Below are positions 1 through 8,092 of a stretch of DNA of 64,000 bases, in pieces. Origin of the DNA: Streptomyces sp. V1I1. GTDB taxonomy: Bacteria > Actinomycetota > Actinomycetes > Streptomycetales > Streptomycetaceae. How positions within the stretch are numbered: the stretch's first letter is position 1; every line of letters starts with the position of its first letter. A model generated the notes under the pieces. That model saw only the letters and a list, made by a program, of their open reading frames with translations. It searched no databases and had not been told where the DNA came from. The position numbers and the translations under genes are program-made. The DNA is taken from positions 4,031,001 through 4,095,000 of the forward strand of contig NZ_JAUSZH010000001.1 in NCBI RefSeq assembly GCF_030817355.1, read 5' to 3'.

Positions 1-155
1 AGACAGCGGAGGTAGAGCGGCTGCGCCGGCGGCTGCTCGATCTGTCGGTCACGGTGAGCACGCATCCGTACTGGGCGACCCTGACGGCGGACGTGGTCGA
101 TGCGCGGATGGCTCTCAAGCACGCCCATCAGCAGGCCGAGGACAAGGCGGCGTAG
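1..155 (+). CDS. C-terminal end of a hypothetical protein (5' end outside window)
   Basis: An open frame runs from the window edge to a TAG at 153-155 and encodes about 50 residues. They are charged and helical-looking (ERLRRRLLDL near the start, QQAEDKAA at the end). No domain is recognisable. The stop is 6 bases before the start of the DUF6233 gene, which suggests a shared transcript. Coding status rests on the open frame and the tight spacing, so confidence is moderate. Confidence 0.45.
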   Translation, partial: TAEVERLRRRLLDLSVTVSTHPYWATLTADVVDARMALKHAHQQAEDKAA

Positions 156-161
156 ACCGTC

Positions 162-488
162 ATGGCCGAGCGCCCACCATCGCGGCTGGAACTTCTGCGC
201 TTCCTGGAGCGGGTCCAGCTTCAACAGCACCAGCAGACAAAACGCTGGCTGGAGCAAGAGGAGGACCGAGCCCTGCGTGCTGCCCACGTTCCGCCACCAC
301 TGCCGGAGTGGAAGATCGAGATGAGCCGCGGCGGGCGACACGCCATCGCCGTCCATACCGGGGACTGCACGCACGGCGGCGCACCGCGGGCCAATCCGAT
401 CAGCCGCGAGCAGGCACTCGCCGCAGTCGCCGCGCACGTCGAACCCTGCACGATCTGCCGCCCCGACCGAGACCTCGGAACGTTGTGA
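162..488 (+). CDS. DUF6233 domain-containing protein
   Basis: A 108-aa protein starting at ATG 162. The N-terminal half is a charged helix (ELLRFLERVQLQQHQQ). The C-terminal half has the layout I recall for the Streptomyces DUF6233 family: a PEWKIEM strand, an AVHTGDCTHGG segment, a REQALAAVAAHV helix and a terminal CTICRPD motif. The cysteines in GDC and CTIC suggest a possible metal site; that is inference. The family has no established function and is common in Streptomyces accessory DNA and mobile elements. It follows the preceding partial ORF by 6 bases. Confidence 0.8.
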   Translation: MAERPPSRLELLRFLERVQLQQHQQTKRWLEQEEDRALRAAHVPPPLPEWKIEMSRGGRHAIAVHTGDCTHGGAPRANPISREQALAAVAAHVEPCTICRPDRDLGTL

Positions 489-514
489 CCGGCCACCCGC
501 CGCAGCCCGGAGAC

Positions 515-739
515 ATGAGAAGCGCACCGATCGTTGTGCACCGGATCTCCGCAACCGTCGGCCGGCGAGTCACCGTGCGGGACCGGATCATGGGCCTGGC
601 CCACTCCGACCGGGACCTACTGGAGTTCCTCCGCCAAGCAGGCCTGCCCGACGCTGAGGAGCTCCTGGACGACCCGACTTGGGTCGAGTGGGGTGGCGGC
701 AGGGCGCACGAGTACAAGCCGGACGATCCTCCGAGCTGA
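515..739 (+). CDS. Small conserved Streptomyces protein, 74 aa
   Basis: Starting at ATG 515, which is 26 bases after the DUF6233 stop, the frame encodes a 74-aa acidic protein. Landmarks are VVHRISATVGRRVTVRD, a LEFLRQAGLPDAEELLDD helix and a C-terminal WVEWGGGRAHEYK. The frame stays open further upstream, but the upstream part overlaps the DUF6233 gene in another frame, so the ATG at 515 is preferred. I recall similar small proteins of unknown function beside DUF6233 genes in Streptomyces. No catalytic motif is visible. It is probably co-transcribed with the gene before it. Confidence 0.7.
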   Translation: MRSAPIVVHRISATVGRRVTVRDRIMGLAHSDRDLLEFLRQAGLPDAEELLDDPTWVEWGGGRAHEYKPDDPPS

Positions 740-967
740 GCGCCGTCCCCTTGGCCCACACACGAAACCGCCGCCGTCTCAGTTTCCGTCTCCTTCAGCC
801 GCGTTCACCATCGTTCAGACGCGACCCAGTCCAAGTCCCGCTGCACCAGTCGCACCGCCATGGCCCCAGGTGAACGACCCTGGACATGCCCCTCAGCGAC
901 ACCAACAGACTTGAAAAGCTTCGATGCCGTGTGGTCGACAGCCGAGCCGGTAGAGGGAGAGTGAGCC

Positions 968-1438
968 ATGGCACGGACCGAGTACTTCGACGACCCCAAT
1001 GCCCCCAAGCCGAACAGTTTGGTTGTCGCAGCGTCCGCAGACGTGACCGACGAGACGGGGCGCATCCTTCTCCAACGACGCCGTGACAACGAACTCTGGG
1101 CACTGCCCGGCGGCGGCATAGACATGAGCGATTCGCTGCCCGGCACGGCTGTACGGGAGGTCAAAGAAGAGACGGGCCTCGATGTGGAGATCACGGGTCT
1201 TGTCGGCACGTACACGGACCCCCGCCACGTGATCGCCTACACGGACGGCGAGGTGCGCCGTCAGTCCAACGTCTGCTTCACGGCACGCGTGGTTGGCGGT
1301 CGACTCGCCATCTCTGACGAGTCCACGGAACTACGGTTCGTGTCGCCGGAGGAGCTCGAAGCGCTGCCCATGCACCACACACAGCGGCTGCGGATCCAGC
1401 ACTTTCTGGAGCACCGAGAGCGGCCGTACCTCGGCTAG
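968..1438 (+). CDS. Nudix hydrolase
   Basis: A 156-aa protein with one Nudix fold. The Nudix box sits around residues 48-71 and has the REVKEETGL core that binds the metal-diphosphate. The usual first glutamate of the box is replaced by aspartate (GIDMSD), a conservative change. The N-terminus (EYFDDPNAPKPNSLVVAASA) and the LLQRRRDNELWALPGG strand are typical of bacterial Nudix enzymes that hydrolyse nucleoside diphosphates linked to another group. The substrate cannot be told from sequence. It begins about 230 bases after the previous gene, behind a gagggagagtgagcc ribosome-binding region, and is likely transcribed alone. Confidence 0.9.
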   Translation: MARTEYFDDPNAPKPNSLVVAASADVTDETGRILLQRRRDNELWALPGGGIDMSDSLPGTAVREVKEETGLDVEITGLVGTYTDPRHVIAYTDGEVRRQSNVCFTARVVGGRLAISDESTELRFVSPEELEALPMHHTQRLRIQHFLEHRERPYLG

Positions 1439-1670
1439 TGAAAACGTGCGGCGCAGTAGCGAGGCCACCGAGCAAAACGAGCTGCGGCTACGCCACCGGA
1501 CGCTCACGTATCGAGTGGACGTCCGCCGGCGACAACGCCCTCTCGCTCCTACCGGGCCAGAGCCATGGCGAGCTCAGATCAAGCCTCCCGCATGCACACC
1601 ATTCGCCGGTCCAGTACGGAAGCATGGTCGGCATGCTGAATGAACGGATCACTGCACGCGAGAGCCAGTC

Positions 1671-2777
1671 ATGAAAGACGAGACGCAGTCGGCCGAGACG
1701 CGAAGACTCTCGGTTTTCCGGTCCCTCTGGTCCGGCACCCGGTCTGGGGGCCAGGTCGACGCTGACGCTGCCCGCACCGTCGTCATGCCGGTCATGGGCG
1801 TGGTGCCTCCACTTCAGCAAGTCCTACGACGCCTCACCATGGCCCTGGGCGTGCTGCTGGCGACAGTGGCCATCGTCTACGTCGATCGCGGCGGCTACCA
1901 CGACAATGCCAACGACTCGGTTGATCTTCTCGACGCCTTTTACTACGCGACAGTCACCCTCTCCACCACCGGATACGGCGACATCGTTCCGCATAGCGAT
2001 AGCGCACGCCTGACCAACATCCTTCTCATCACTCCGTTGCGCGTGCTCTTCCTGATCATCTTGGTTGGCACCACCCTCGAAGTGCTCACCGAACGAACGC
2101 GGCAGCAGGCTCGCGTTCACCGTTGGAAGAGCCGCACCCAAGGCCACGTGGTCGTCGTCGGCTATGGCACCAAGGGTCGTCACGCCATCGCGACGCTGCT
2201 CGGCCAGGGAACCCCCAAAGACAAGATCGTCATCATCGACCCTCAGCAGAAGGCGGTGAGAGCCGCCAGCAGTGACGGCTTCGTAGCGGTCCTTGGGGAC
2301 GCGACACGCTCCGAAACACTGCTGCAAGCAGAGGTGCCGCGCGCCGCACAAGTGATCATCGCTCCCGAGCGGGACGACACAGCCACTTTGGTCACTCTCA
2401 CCGCGAGACAGCTCAATAGGCGAGCCGCCATCGTCGCAGCTGTCCGGGAAGACGAGAACGTACCGCTGATCAAGCAGAGTGGAGCCGATGCCGTAGTAAC
2501 CAGCTCCAGTTCGGCCGGGCGGCTTCTCGGGCTTTCCACCATCAAGCCTTATGTGGGCACGGTGTTGGAAGACCTGATGACTTATGGCAGCGGGCTTGAT
2601 TTGTCTGAGCGGCCGGTGACGGACGAAGAGACAGGCCGATCACCCCGCGAGTGCACGGACCAAGTCGTCGCTGTCGTGCGCAGGCGCGAGGTACTGGGCT
2701 ACGACCACCCAGACGCCGCGACGCTCCGGCCCGGCGATCGGGTGATCACGGTGACCCGGACGAAGTCACGCGGCTGA
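1671..2777 (+). CDS. Two-TM potassium channel with RCK/TrkA-N domain
   Basis: A 368-aa channel subunit. After a cytoplasmic N-terminus of about 45 residues it has a first membrane helix (TMALGVLLATVAIVYV), a pore loop with the selectivity filter TTGYGD, and a second helix (TNILLITPLRVLFLIILVG). A Rossmann-type TrkA-N/RCK domain follows, starting HVVVVGYGTKGRHA. The protein would assemble as a tetrameric K+ channel gated by a nucleotide or ion bound to the RCK domain. The gene lies in accessory DNA and converges on the remains of a homologous channel gene at 2799-3200. The DNA of the two is similar but clearly diverged, so this is a distinct homologue that may compensate for the broken core gene. 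Confidence 0.9.
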   Translation: MKDETQSAETRRLSVFRSLWSGTRSGGQVDADAARTVVMPVMGVVPPLQQVLRRLTMALGVLLATVAIVYVDRGGYHDNANDSVDLLDAFYYATVTLSTTGYGDIVPHSDSARLTNILLITPLRVLFLIILVGTTLEVLTERTRQQARVHRWKSRTQGHVVVVGYGTKGRHAIATLLGQGTPKDKIVIIDPQQKAVRAASSDGFVAVLGDATRSETLLQAEVPRAAQVIIAPERDDTATLVTLTARQLNRRAAIVAAVREDENVPLIKQSGADAVVTSSSSAGRLLGLSTIKPYVGTVLEDLMTYGSGLDLSERPVTDEETGRSPRECTDQVVAVVRRREVLGYDHPDAATLRPGDRVITVTRTKSRG

Positions 2778-2798
2778 CCAGGCGCGGCTCGTGGCACA

Positions 2799-3200
2799 TC
2801 AGGCAAACCGTTGACTCCAGCGGTTCAGCCGCCACTCGTCCCGGGTTCTCTCCGTGAGGACCTCGAGAGTGGTACCGACCAGGATGATCAGAAAGAGCAC
2901 AGCGGCGTCACGATCAGGACATTGGTGAGCCGTGCCCCGTCGCTGTACGGGACGATGTCGCCGTATCCCGTGGTGGAGAGGGTGACCGTCGCGTAGCAGG
3001 CGCAGTCGAGGAAGTCGACGGAGTCGTCAGCGTTGTCGTGGTAGCCGACTCGGTCGGCCCAGACGAGCAGCACCGTCAGAGCGAGCACCGCCAGAGCCAT
3101 CAGCAGGCGTTTGCCAACCTGGCGCAACGGGGCGCTCGACGACGCGGCGGGGGAGTTTCACCCGGCTGGTGTCCAGTTGCTCGTCGGCTTGCCTGGCCAT
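2799..3200 (-). pseudogene. Decayed core-chromosome potassium channel gene
   Basis: Read on the minus strand from ATG 3200 the frame begins MARQADEQLDTSRVKLPRRV. It then needs a shift at a run of four Gs (3129-3132, one base too many) to continue as the membrane helix LLMALAVLALTVLLVW and the filter TTGYGD. A second lesion, an apparent 4-base deletion at about 2899-2902 relative to the intact homologue, is needed to read VGTTLEVLTERTR. The frame then stops at 2799 and the whole RCK domain is missing. The gene lies 20 bases downstream of moeA. Two frameshifts plus truncation make function very unlikely. The truncation point marks the edge of the accessory segment to the left. Confidence 0.85.
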
Positions 3201-3217
3201 GGCGTCATGGCCGGGAA

Positions 3218-3231
3218 GTTTCACGTGAAAC
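3218..3231. promoter_or_regulatory. parS site (ParB binding)
   Basis: GTTTCACGTGAAAC is a perfect 14-bp palindrome identical to the parS sequence I recall for Streptomyces. It overlaps the last codons of moeA. ParB loaded here helps condense and segregate the origin region during sporulation. Confidence 0.9.
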
Positions 3232-4624
3232 ATCCTCCCTCGGCGAGCGAGGGTGTCCAGGACGTCCACGGCAGATCGAGGACCTCCAGTTCGTCACCGG
3301 CCTGCGCCCCGCCCGGCGGCACGACGGCGAGTCCATCGGCAGCGGCGATACCGCGCAGCATGGCCGGCCCGTTGTAGTGCAGCGGCACAAGGCGGTCGGC
3401 GCGGTGCACGAACGGCACAAGGCGGGTGTCATACGGATGCCCATGCGCCTCATCGCGTACAGGCGCGCGATACGGGACGGGTGCCGGGCGGCCCGCGAGT
3501 CCGCGCAGCAACGGCTCGGCAAGCGTGAGGAGCCCGGAGACCGCGGCCAGGGGATTGCCGGGCAGACCTACCAGATGCCTGACCGGGAGGTCGCCGTCCG
3601 CGGCGAGCCGGGCCAGCAGCATCGGATGGCCGGGGCGCACCGCGACGCCGTCGACCAGCAGCTCGGCGCCCGCCTTCCGCAGGACCGGGTGGACATGGTC
3701 GACCGGGCCCGCGGCCGTACCTCCGGTGGTGAGGATGAGATCGGCATCGGAGGTGGTGACGGCGCGGTGGAGAGCTTCGGCGTCGTCACCGAGGCGGTGT
3801 GTGGCGACGACATCGACGCCGAGGGCGCGCAGCCAGGGACCGACCATCGGCCCGAGGGCGTCGCGGATGAGGCCTTCGTGGGGGAGTCCGGCAGTGAGCA
3901 GCTCATCGCCGAGGATCAGGACTTCGACGCGCGGCCGGGCAACGGTCAGCAGTTCGTCGTAGCCGGCGGCTGCGGCGAGGCCGAGCACGGCGGGGGTCAC
4001 CAGCGAGGCGGCGGGCAGGAGTTGGTCGCCCAGGCGACACTCCTGGCCTCGCGGGCGGATGTCCTGCCCGGGGATCACCTCGCGCTCGGCGTACAGCTGG
4101 CTCTTGTCCGCGTCCGTACGGGCATGCTCGCTGCGGATCACCGCTGTGGCCTCGGGCGGGATACGGGCGCCGGTGGCGATCCGTACCGCAGCCCCGTCAG
4201 GCAGCGGCGGGGCTCCGCCGTGCCCGGCGAGAATCGAGCCGCCCACCTGAACGGTCCATGGCCCCGGGCCCGCGACGACCCAGCCGTCCATGGCAGAGGT
4301 GTCGAAGGAGGGCAGATCACAGAGCGCGGTGAGCGGCTCGGCGAGCACCTGCCCGAGGGCCTGATCAAGGGGCACACGCCGAGTACGGGGTGGGGCGGAG
4401 CGCCCGATGCGCGCGGCGAGCGCGCGGGCGTCGGGCCAGCCGGTGGCCCGGTGCCGAGCTGTCGAAGGACCGCCGGCGGGGGCGGACCCTTGGCGCGTCT
4501 GGCGGCCGACCAGTGCCAGGGCCTCCTCGACGCCGTCCGAGTCGGCCTCATCGCTCCGGTTGAGAGGGGCACCGGTCACATCTGATCCGTCCGCCGCGTC
4601 GAACTCGTGGTCCCGACCGTTCAT
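3221..4624 (-). CDS. moeA: Molybdopterin molybdenumtransferase MoeA
   Basis: A 467-aa MoeA-type protein. It inserts molybdate into adenylated molybdopterin to form molybdenum cofactor in the cytoplasm. After a disordered N-terminus of about 75 residues, typical of the Streptomyces proteins, come the family motifs FDTSAMDGW, ATGARIPP, a MogA-like core with ILTTGGTAAGPVDHVHP, and GLPGNPLAAVSG. The C-terminal domain ends near residue 460. The start codon overlaps the stop of the upstream mobA gene (ATGA), so the two are translationally coupled. The last codons contain a parS site. Confidence 0.93.
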   Translation of the reverse strand: MNGRDHEFDAADGSDVTGAPLNRSDEADSDGVEEALALVGRQTRQGSAPAGGPSTARHRATGWPDARALAARIGRSAPPRTRRVPLDQALGQVLAEPLTALCDLPSFDTSAMDGWVVAGPGPWTVQVGGSILAGHGGAPPLPDGAAVRIATGARIPPEATAVIRSEHARTDADKSQLYAEREVIPGQDIRPRGQECRLGDQLLPAASLVTPAVLGLAAAAGYDELLTVARPRVEVLILGDELLTAGLPHEGLIRDALGPMVGPWLRALGVDVVATHRLGDDAEALHRAVTTSDADLILTTGGTAAGPVDHVHPVLRKAGAELLVDGVAVRPGHPMLLARLAADGDLPVRHLVGLPGNPLAAVSGLLTLAEPLLRGLAGRPAPVPYRAPVRDEAHGHPYDTRLVPFVHRADRLVPLHYNGPAMLRGIAAADGLAVVPPGGAQAGDELEVLDLPWTSWTPSLAEGGCFT

Positions 4625-5544
4625 CCGGCGTCGGCCTGGTCCTGCTCGCCGGGCTGGGCGGGCTTGGCGGGCTTCGCAGACTCGGCGCGGCCCGCTTCCG
4701 GGGTAGCCTGTTCGGCCTCCTCCGCCCAGCGCGCGGCGAGCGCGGCCGCTTTACGGGCGGCCTCCGCGACCGCCGCCGGGCCGCCGCTGCCTGCCTGGGC
4801 GGCCGCGTACCCCACCAGGAAGGTGGTGAGCGGCGCGGCGGGCCGGGCGACGCCGTGCGCGGCATCCCTGGCGAGGTCGAGCAGCACGCCTGTGTCGACG
4901 TCCAGCTCGATCCCGAGTTCGTCCTTGACTGCGGTAATCCATTCGTCCAGCACGTTCCCATGCTCCCGTATACGGGCCCGGGCTGCGGAGATGTCCTCCC
5001 AGGTGTCGCAGTCGAAGGAAGCGAGCGGCTCCGCGCCGATCCGGGCGAGGTCCAGTTCCTGCGTCAGCAGGCGCAACGGCAGCCCGGTAAGACTCCCGTA
5101 CTCGGTGGCGAGGAGAGCGAGTTCGCGTCGCAGCGGTTCGGTGCGGTACGCGGCCACGAGCGGCTGGTCGCGGCCGTCCGCATCGGTGAGCAGCGCCGCC
5201 TCACGCCCGCTGGTGCCGAGAGTGCCGATCAGCTGTCGCACCGTCCGCTCCCCCAGGAACGGCAAATCAGCCGAGAGCACGAGAACGGCCCGCGCCTCAA
5301 TCTGCCGCACCCCTGCGTCCAGCGCGGCCAGCGGCCCGCCGCCAGGGGGCTCCTCGCGCGCCCAGACCACGGGGCGGGCGGTGGCCCGGCGCCCTCCGAC
5401 GACAACAGTGCGCCCGGCGTCGCGGCACACCCCGAGCACCCGGTCGAGCAGGGCCCGCCCGCCCACGCTCACGGACGGCTTGTCGACCCCGCCCAGCCGC
5501 TTGGCGGCACCTCCTGCGAGCACGATGGCGTCATACGCGGTCAT
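4621..5544 (-). CDS. mobA: MobA-like molybdenum cofactor guanylyltransferase fused to DUF6457
   Basis: A 307-aa protein starting at ATG 5544 (MTAYDAIVLAGG). Residues 1-190 are a nucleotidyltransferase: the GTP-binding signature LAGGAAKRLGGVDK and a VLSADLPFL metal-binding segment. MobA links GMP to molybdopterin. The C-terminal part from about residue 200 (LDEWITAVKDELGIELDVD) is a helical domain I recognise as DUF6457. It is followed by an Ala/Glu/Lys/Pro-rich tail. The frame stays open upstream of 5544, but that stretch is arginine-rich and unlike protein. The gene overlaps moeA by 4 bases, so the pair forms a cofactor operon. Confidence 0.85.
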   Translation of the reverse strand: MTAYDAIVLAGGAAKRLGGVDKPSVSVGGRALLDRVLGVCRDAGRTVVVGGRRATARPVVWAREEPPGGGPLAALDAGVRQIEARAVLVLSADLPFLGERTVRQLIGTLGTSGREAALLTDADGRDQPLVAAYRTEPLRRELALLATEYGSLTGLPLRLLTQELDLARIGAEPLASFDCDTWEDISAARARIREHGNVLDEWITAVKDELGIELDVDTGVLLDLARDAAHGVARPAAPLTTFLVGYAAAQAGSGGPAAVAEAARKAAALAARWAEEAEQATPEAGRAESAKPAKPAQPGEQDQADAG

Positions 5545-5654
5545 GCCTGAAGTATGGGCCGCGATCGCTCGGGCGGGGAGCCCCGAGTGGATCTCTCTTG
5601 CGCCGATGGGATCTCTTGCAGACCTCTCTCGTGGACTCTTCCTGTGCTGTCGGT

Positions 5655-7088
5655 CTACAGGCTGCGCAGCAGCACCGCCGGATGCTCCACGCAGTCGGCG
5701 ACATAGCGCAGGAATCCGCCCGCCGTGCCGCCGTCGCACACTCGGTGGTCGAAGGTGAGGGAGAGCTGAACGACCTGGCGGACGGCCAGTTCGCCCTGGT
5801 GCACCCACGGCTTCGGCATGATCCGGCCGACCCCGAGCATCGCCGCTTCCGGGTGGTTGATGATCGGCGTGGAACCGTCGACGCCGAACACCCCGTAGTT
5901 GTTCAGGGTGAACGTCCCGCCCGTCAGATCCGCCGGAGTGAGCGTCCCCTGCCTGGCCGCCTCCGTCAGCCGTCCGAACTCCGCGCTCAGCGACTCGGCC
6001 GAGCGGCTGTCCGCATCCCGTACTACGGGAACGACCAGGCCGCGCTCAGTCTGCGCCGCGAACCCGAGATGCACCGCGGGCAGGCGCACGATCTCCCTGG
6101 CGTCCATGTCCACCGTGGAGTTGAGCTCCGGGTGGCGGGCGAGGGCGGCCGTGCAGATCCGGGCGAGCAGTGCCAGGAGCGAGATCTTCGGACCGCCCGC
6201 GGCGTTCATCGACGCCCGCGCGGCCATCAGCTCGGTCGCGTCCGCGTCGACCCAGCAGGTGGCGTCCGGTATCTCACGCCGACTGCGGGACAGCTTGTCG
6301 GCCACGGCTCCGCGTACGCCGCGCAGCGGTATCCGCTCACCGCGCGACGCGGCTGAGGCCGGGGCTGCGGCGACGACGTGCCCGGGCGCGGCAGGTGCCT
6401 CGGCGGTCCGCATCGCGGACTCGACGTCGGCCCGCAGGATCAGGCCTTCAGGCCCGGATCCCGTCAGCTTGCGCAGATCGAGACCGTGTTCACGGGCGAG
6501 GCGGCGGACCAACGGCGATATGACGGGCACTGGCCCGCTCTGCGCCATGTCCTCGGCCGCCACCGCGCGCCCCGCCTGCCGCTCGGGCTCCGCAGCTGAG
6601 GCCCCAGCCCCAGCCGGGGCCGCCGTCGGCGCAGGAGCCGCAGCCGGTGCCGGGACCGTGGCGGGAACAGGCGCGGCGAGCGCGGCAGGCCGGATCCGGC
6701 GGCGGCGGGCGGCAGGCGCCCCCGTCCCATAGCCGACGAGAACGTTGCCGGACGACTCGTTCGAGGACTCCGTCGAGCCCAAGGCCCCGGCAGAGCCCGC
6801 GGCACCGGAGGAGCCGGCGCCCTCGGAACCGGCCGACTCCACCGCCCCCACCGCAACCGTCAACAGTGGTGCCCCTACCGGCAGTTCCGTGCCCTCCTCG
6901 CCGAAGCGCGCGGTCACCACGCCCCCGTACGGGCACGGCACCTCCACCATCGCCTTGGCCGTCTCGACCTCGACGACCGGCTGGTCGATGGCGACGACAT
7001 CGCCCACCGACACCAGCCAGCGCACGATTTCGGCCTCGGTCAGTCCCTCCCCGAGGTCCGGCAGCTTGAATTCGAGCACCTGAGCCAT
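5655..7088 (-). CDS. bkdC: Branched-chain 2-oxoacid dehydrogenase E2 (dihydrolipoamide acyltransferase)
   Basis: A 477-aa E2 subunit. Residues 1-80 form a lipoyl domain with the modified lysine in VEVETAKAMVEV. An Ala/Pro-rich linker follows, then a peripheral-subunit-binding domain (SPLVRRLAREHGLDLRKLTG), then the catalytic domain ending with the active-site motif DHRVCDGG. It transfers branched acyl groups from E1 to CoA, supplying isobutyryl-, isovaleryl- and 2-methylbutyryl-CoA for branched fatty acids and polyketides. The start chosen (MAQVLEFKLPDLGEG) overlaps the bkdB stop as TGATG. Six extra upstream residues are possible but would overlap bkdB further. It is the last gene of bkdABC. 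Confidence 0.93.
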   Translation of the reverse strand: MAQVLEFKLPDLGEGLTEAEIVRWLVSVGDVVAIDQPVVEVETAKAMVEVPCPYGGVVTARFGEEGTELPVGAPLLTVAVGAVESAGSEGAGSSGAAGSAGALGSTESSNESSGNVLVGYGTGAPAARRRRIRPAALAAPVPATVPAPAAAPAPTAAPAGAGASAAEPERQAGRAVAAEDMAQSGPVPVISPLVRRLAREHGLDLRKLTGSGPEGLILRADVESAMRTAEAPAAPGHVVAAAPASAASRGERIPLRGVRGAVADKLSRSRREIPDATCWVDADATELMAARASMNAAGGPKISLLALLARICTAALARHPELNSTVDMDAREIVRLPAVHLGFAAQTERGLVVPVVRDADSRSAESLSAEFGRLTEAARQGTLTPADLTGGTFTLNNYGVFGVDGSTPIINHPEAAMLGVGRIMPKPWVHQGELAVRQVVQLSLTFDHRVCDGGTAGGFLRYVADCVEHPAVLLRSL

Positions 7089-8092
7089 CAGCTCCCCGCC
7101 TCCCACTGAAGCCGCGCCACCGCGTCCAGCACGCGGTCCACTCCCGGCAGATGGTGCCGCTCCAGCATCGGCGGCGGATACGGAATGTCGAACCCCGCCA
7201 CCCGCAGCACCGGCGCCTCCAGATGGTGGAAGCAGCGCTCCGTCACCCGCGCCGCGATCTCCCCGCCCGGCCCTCCGAAGCCCGTCGACTCATGGACGAC
7301 GACCGCACGTCCCGTACGCCGCACGGACGCGCAGACCGTCTCGTCGTCGAAGGGCACCAGCGAGCGCAGATCGACGACTTCCAGGTCCCAGCCCTCGGCC
7401 GCGGCGGCCTCCGCCGCCTCCATGCAGACCGGCACGGAAGGCCCGTACGTGATCAGCGTGGCACTGCGCCCCGGGCGCCTGACCACGGCCCGGCCTATCG
7501 GCTCGACCGCCGACGGCGCCTCCGGCGACCACGCTGCCTTCGACCAGTACAGCCGCTTCGGCTCCAGGAAGACCACTGGGTCGTCGGAGGCGATCGCGGC
7601 CCGCAGCAGCCCGTACGCGTCGTCGACCGTGGCCGGCGTGACGACATGGAGCCCCGGAGTCGCCATGTAGTACGCCTCTGACGAGTCGCTGTGGTGCTCC
7701 ACACCGCCGATTCCGCCGCCGTACGGCACGCGCACGGTGATCGGCATCGGCATCCCGCCGCGCGTGCGGTTCCGCATCCGCGCCACATGGCTGATCAGCT
7801 GCTCGAACGCCGGATACGCGAAGGCGTCGAACTGCATCTCGACGACCGGTCGCAGCCCGTACATCGCCATGCCGACGGCCGTGCCGAGGATGCCCGCCTC
7901 GGCGAGCGGCGTGTCCGTACAGCGGTCCTCACCGAACTCCTTGGCGAGCCCGTCCGTGACCCGGAAGACCCCGCCGAGCGCGCCGACGTCCTCCCCCAGC
8001 ACGTGAACGGCCGGGTCCTCGGCCATCGCGTCGCGCATCGCGCGTTGCAATGCCTGTGCCATGGATGCGGGCTTCACCGCGGCCGTGGTCAT
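7088..8092 (-). CDS. bkdB: Branched-chain 2-oxoacid dehydrogenase E1 beta subunit
   Basis: A 334-aa transketolase-like E1 beta subunit. Its N-terminal part (ALQRAMRDAMAEDPAVHVLGEDVG) carries the conserved glutamate region that activates thiamine diphosphate. PYGGGIGGVEHHSDS lies in the middle. The C-terminal domain (VVDLRSLVPFDDETV) is the usual transketolase C-domain. It pairs with BkdA in a heterotetramer that decarboxylates the keto acids of valine, leucine and isoleucine. It overlaps bkdA upstream (ATGA) and bkdC downstream (TGATG), so the three subunits are translationally coupled. Confidence 0.95.
   Translation of the reverse strand: MTTAAVKPASMAQALQRAMRDAMAEDPAVHVLGEDVGALGGVFRVTDGLAKEFGEDRCTDTPLAEAGILGTAVGMAMYGLRPVVEMQFDAFAYPAFEQLISHVARMRNRTRGGMPMPITVRVPYGGGIGGVEHHSDSSEAYYMATPGLHVVTPATVDDAYGLLRAAIASDDPVVFLEPKRLYWSKAAWSPEAPSAVEPIGRAVVRRPGRSATLITYGPSVPVCMEAAEAAAAEGWDLEVVDLRSLVPFDDETVCASVRRTGRAVVVHESTGFGGPGGEIAARVTERCFHHLEAPVLRVAGFDIPYPPPMLERHHLPGVDRVLDAVARLQWEAGS

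Noticed and set aside
1438..1674. 78-codon plus-strand frame between the Nudix and K+ channel genes
   Set aside because: No ribosome-binding site and no conserved feature; could be a small gene but cannot be supported.
3038..4585. 515-codon plus-strand frame opposite moeA
   Set aside because: Antisense shadow; moeA motifs are on the minus strand.
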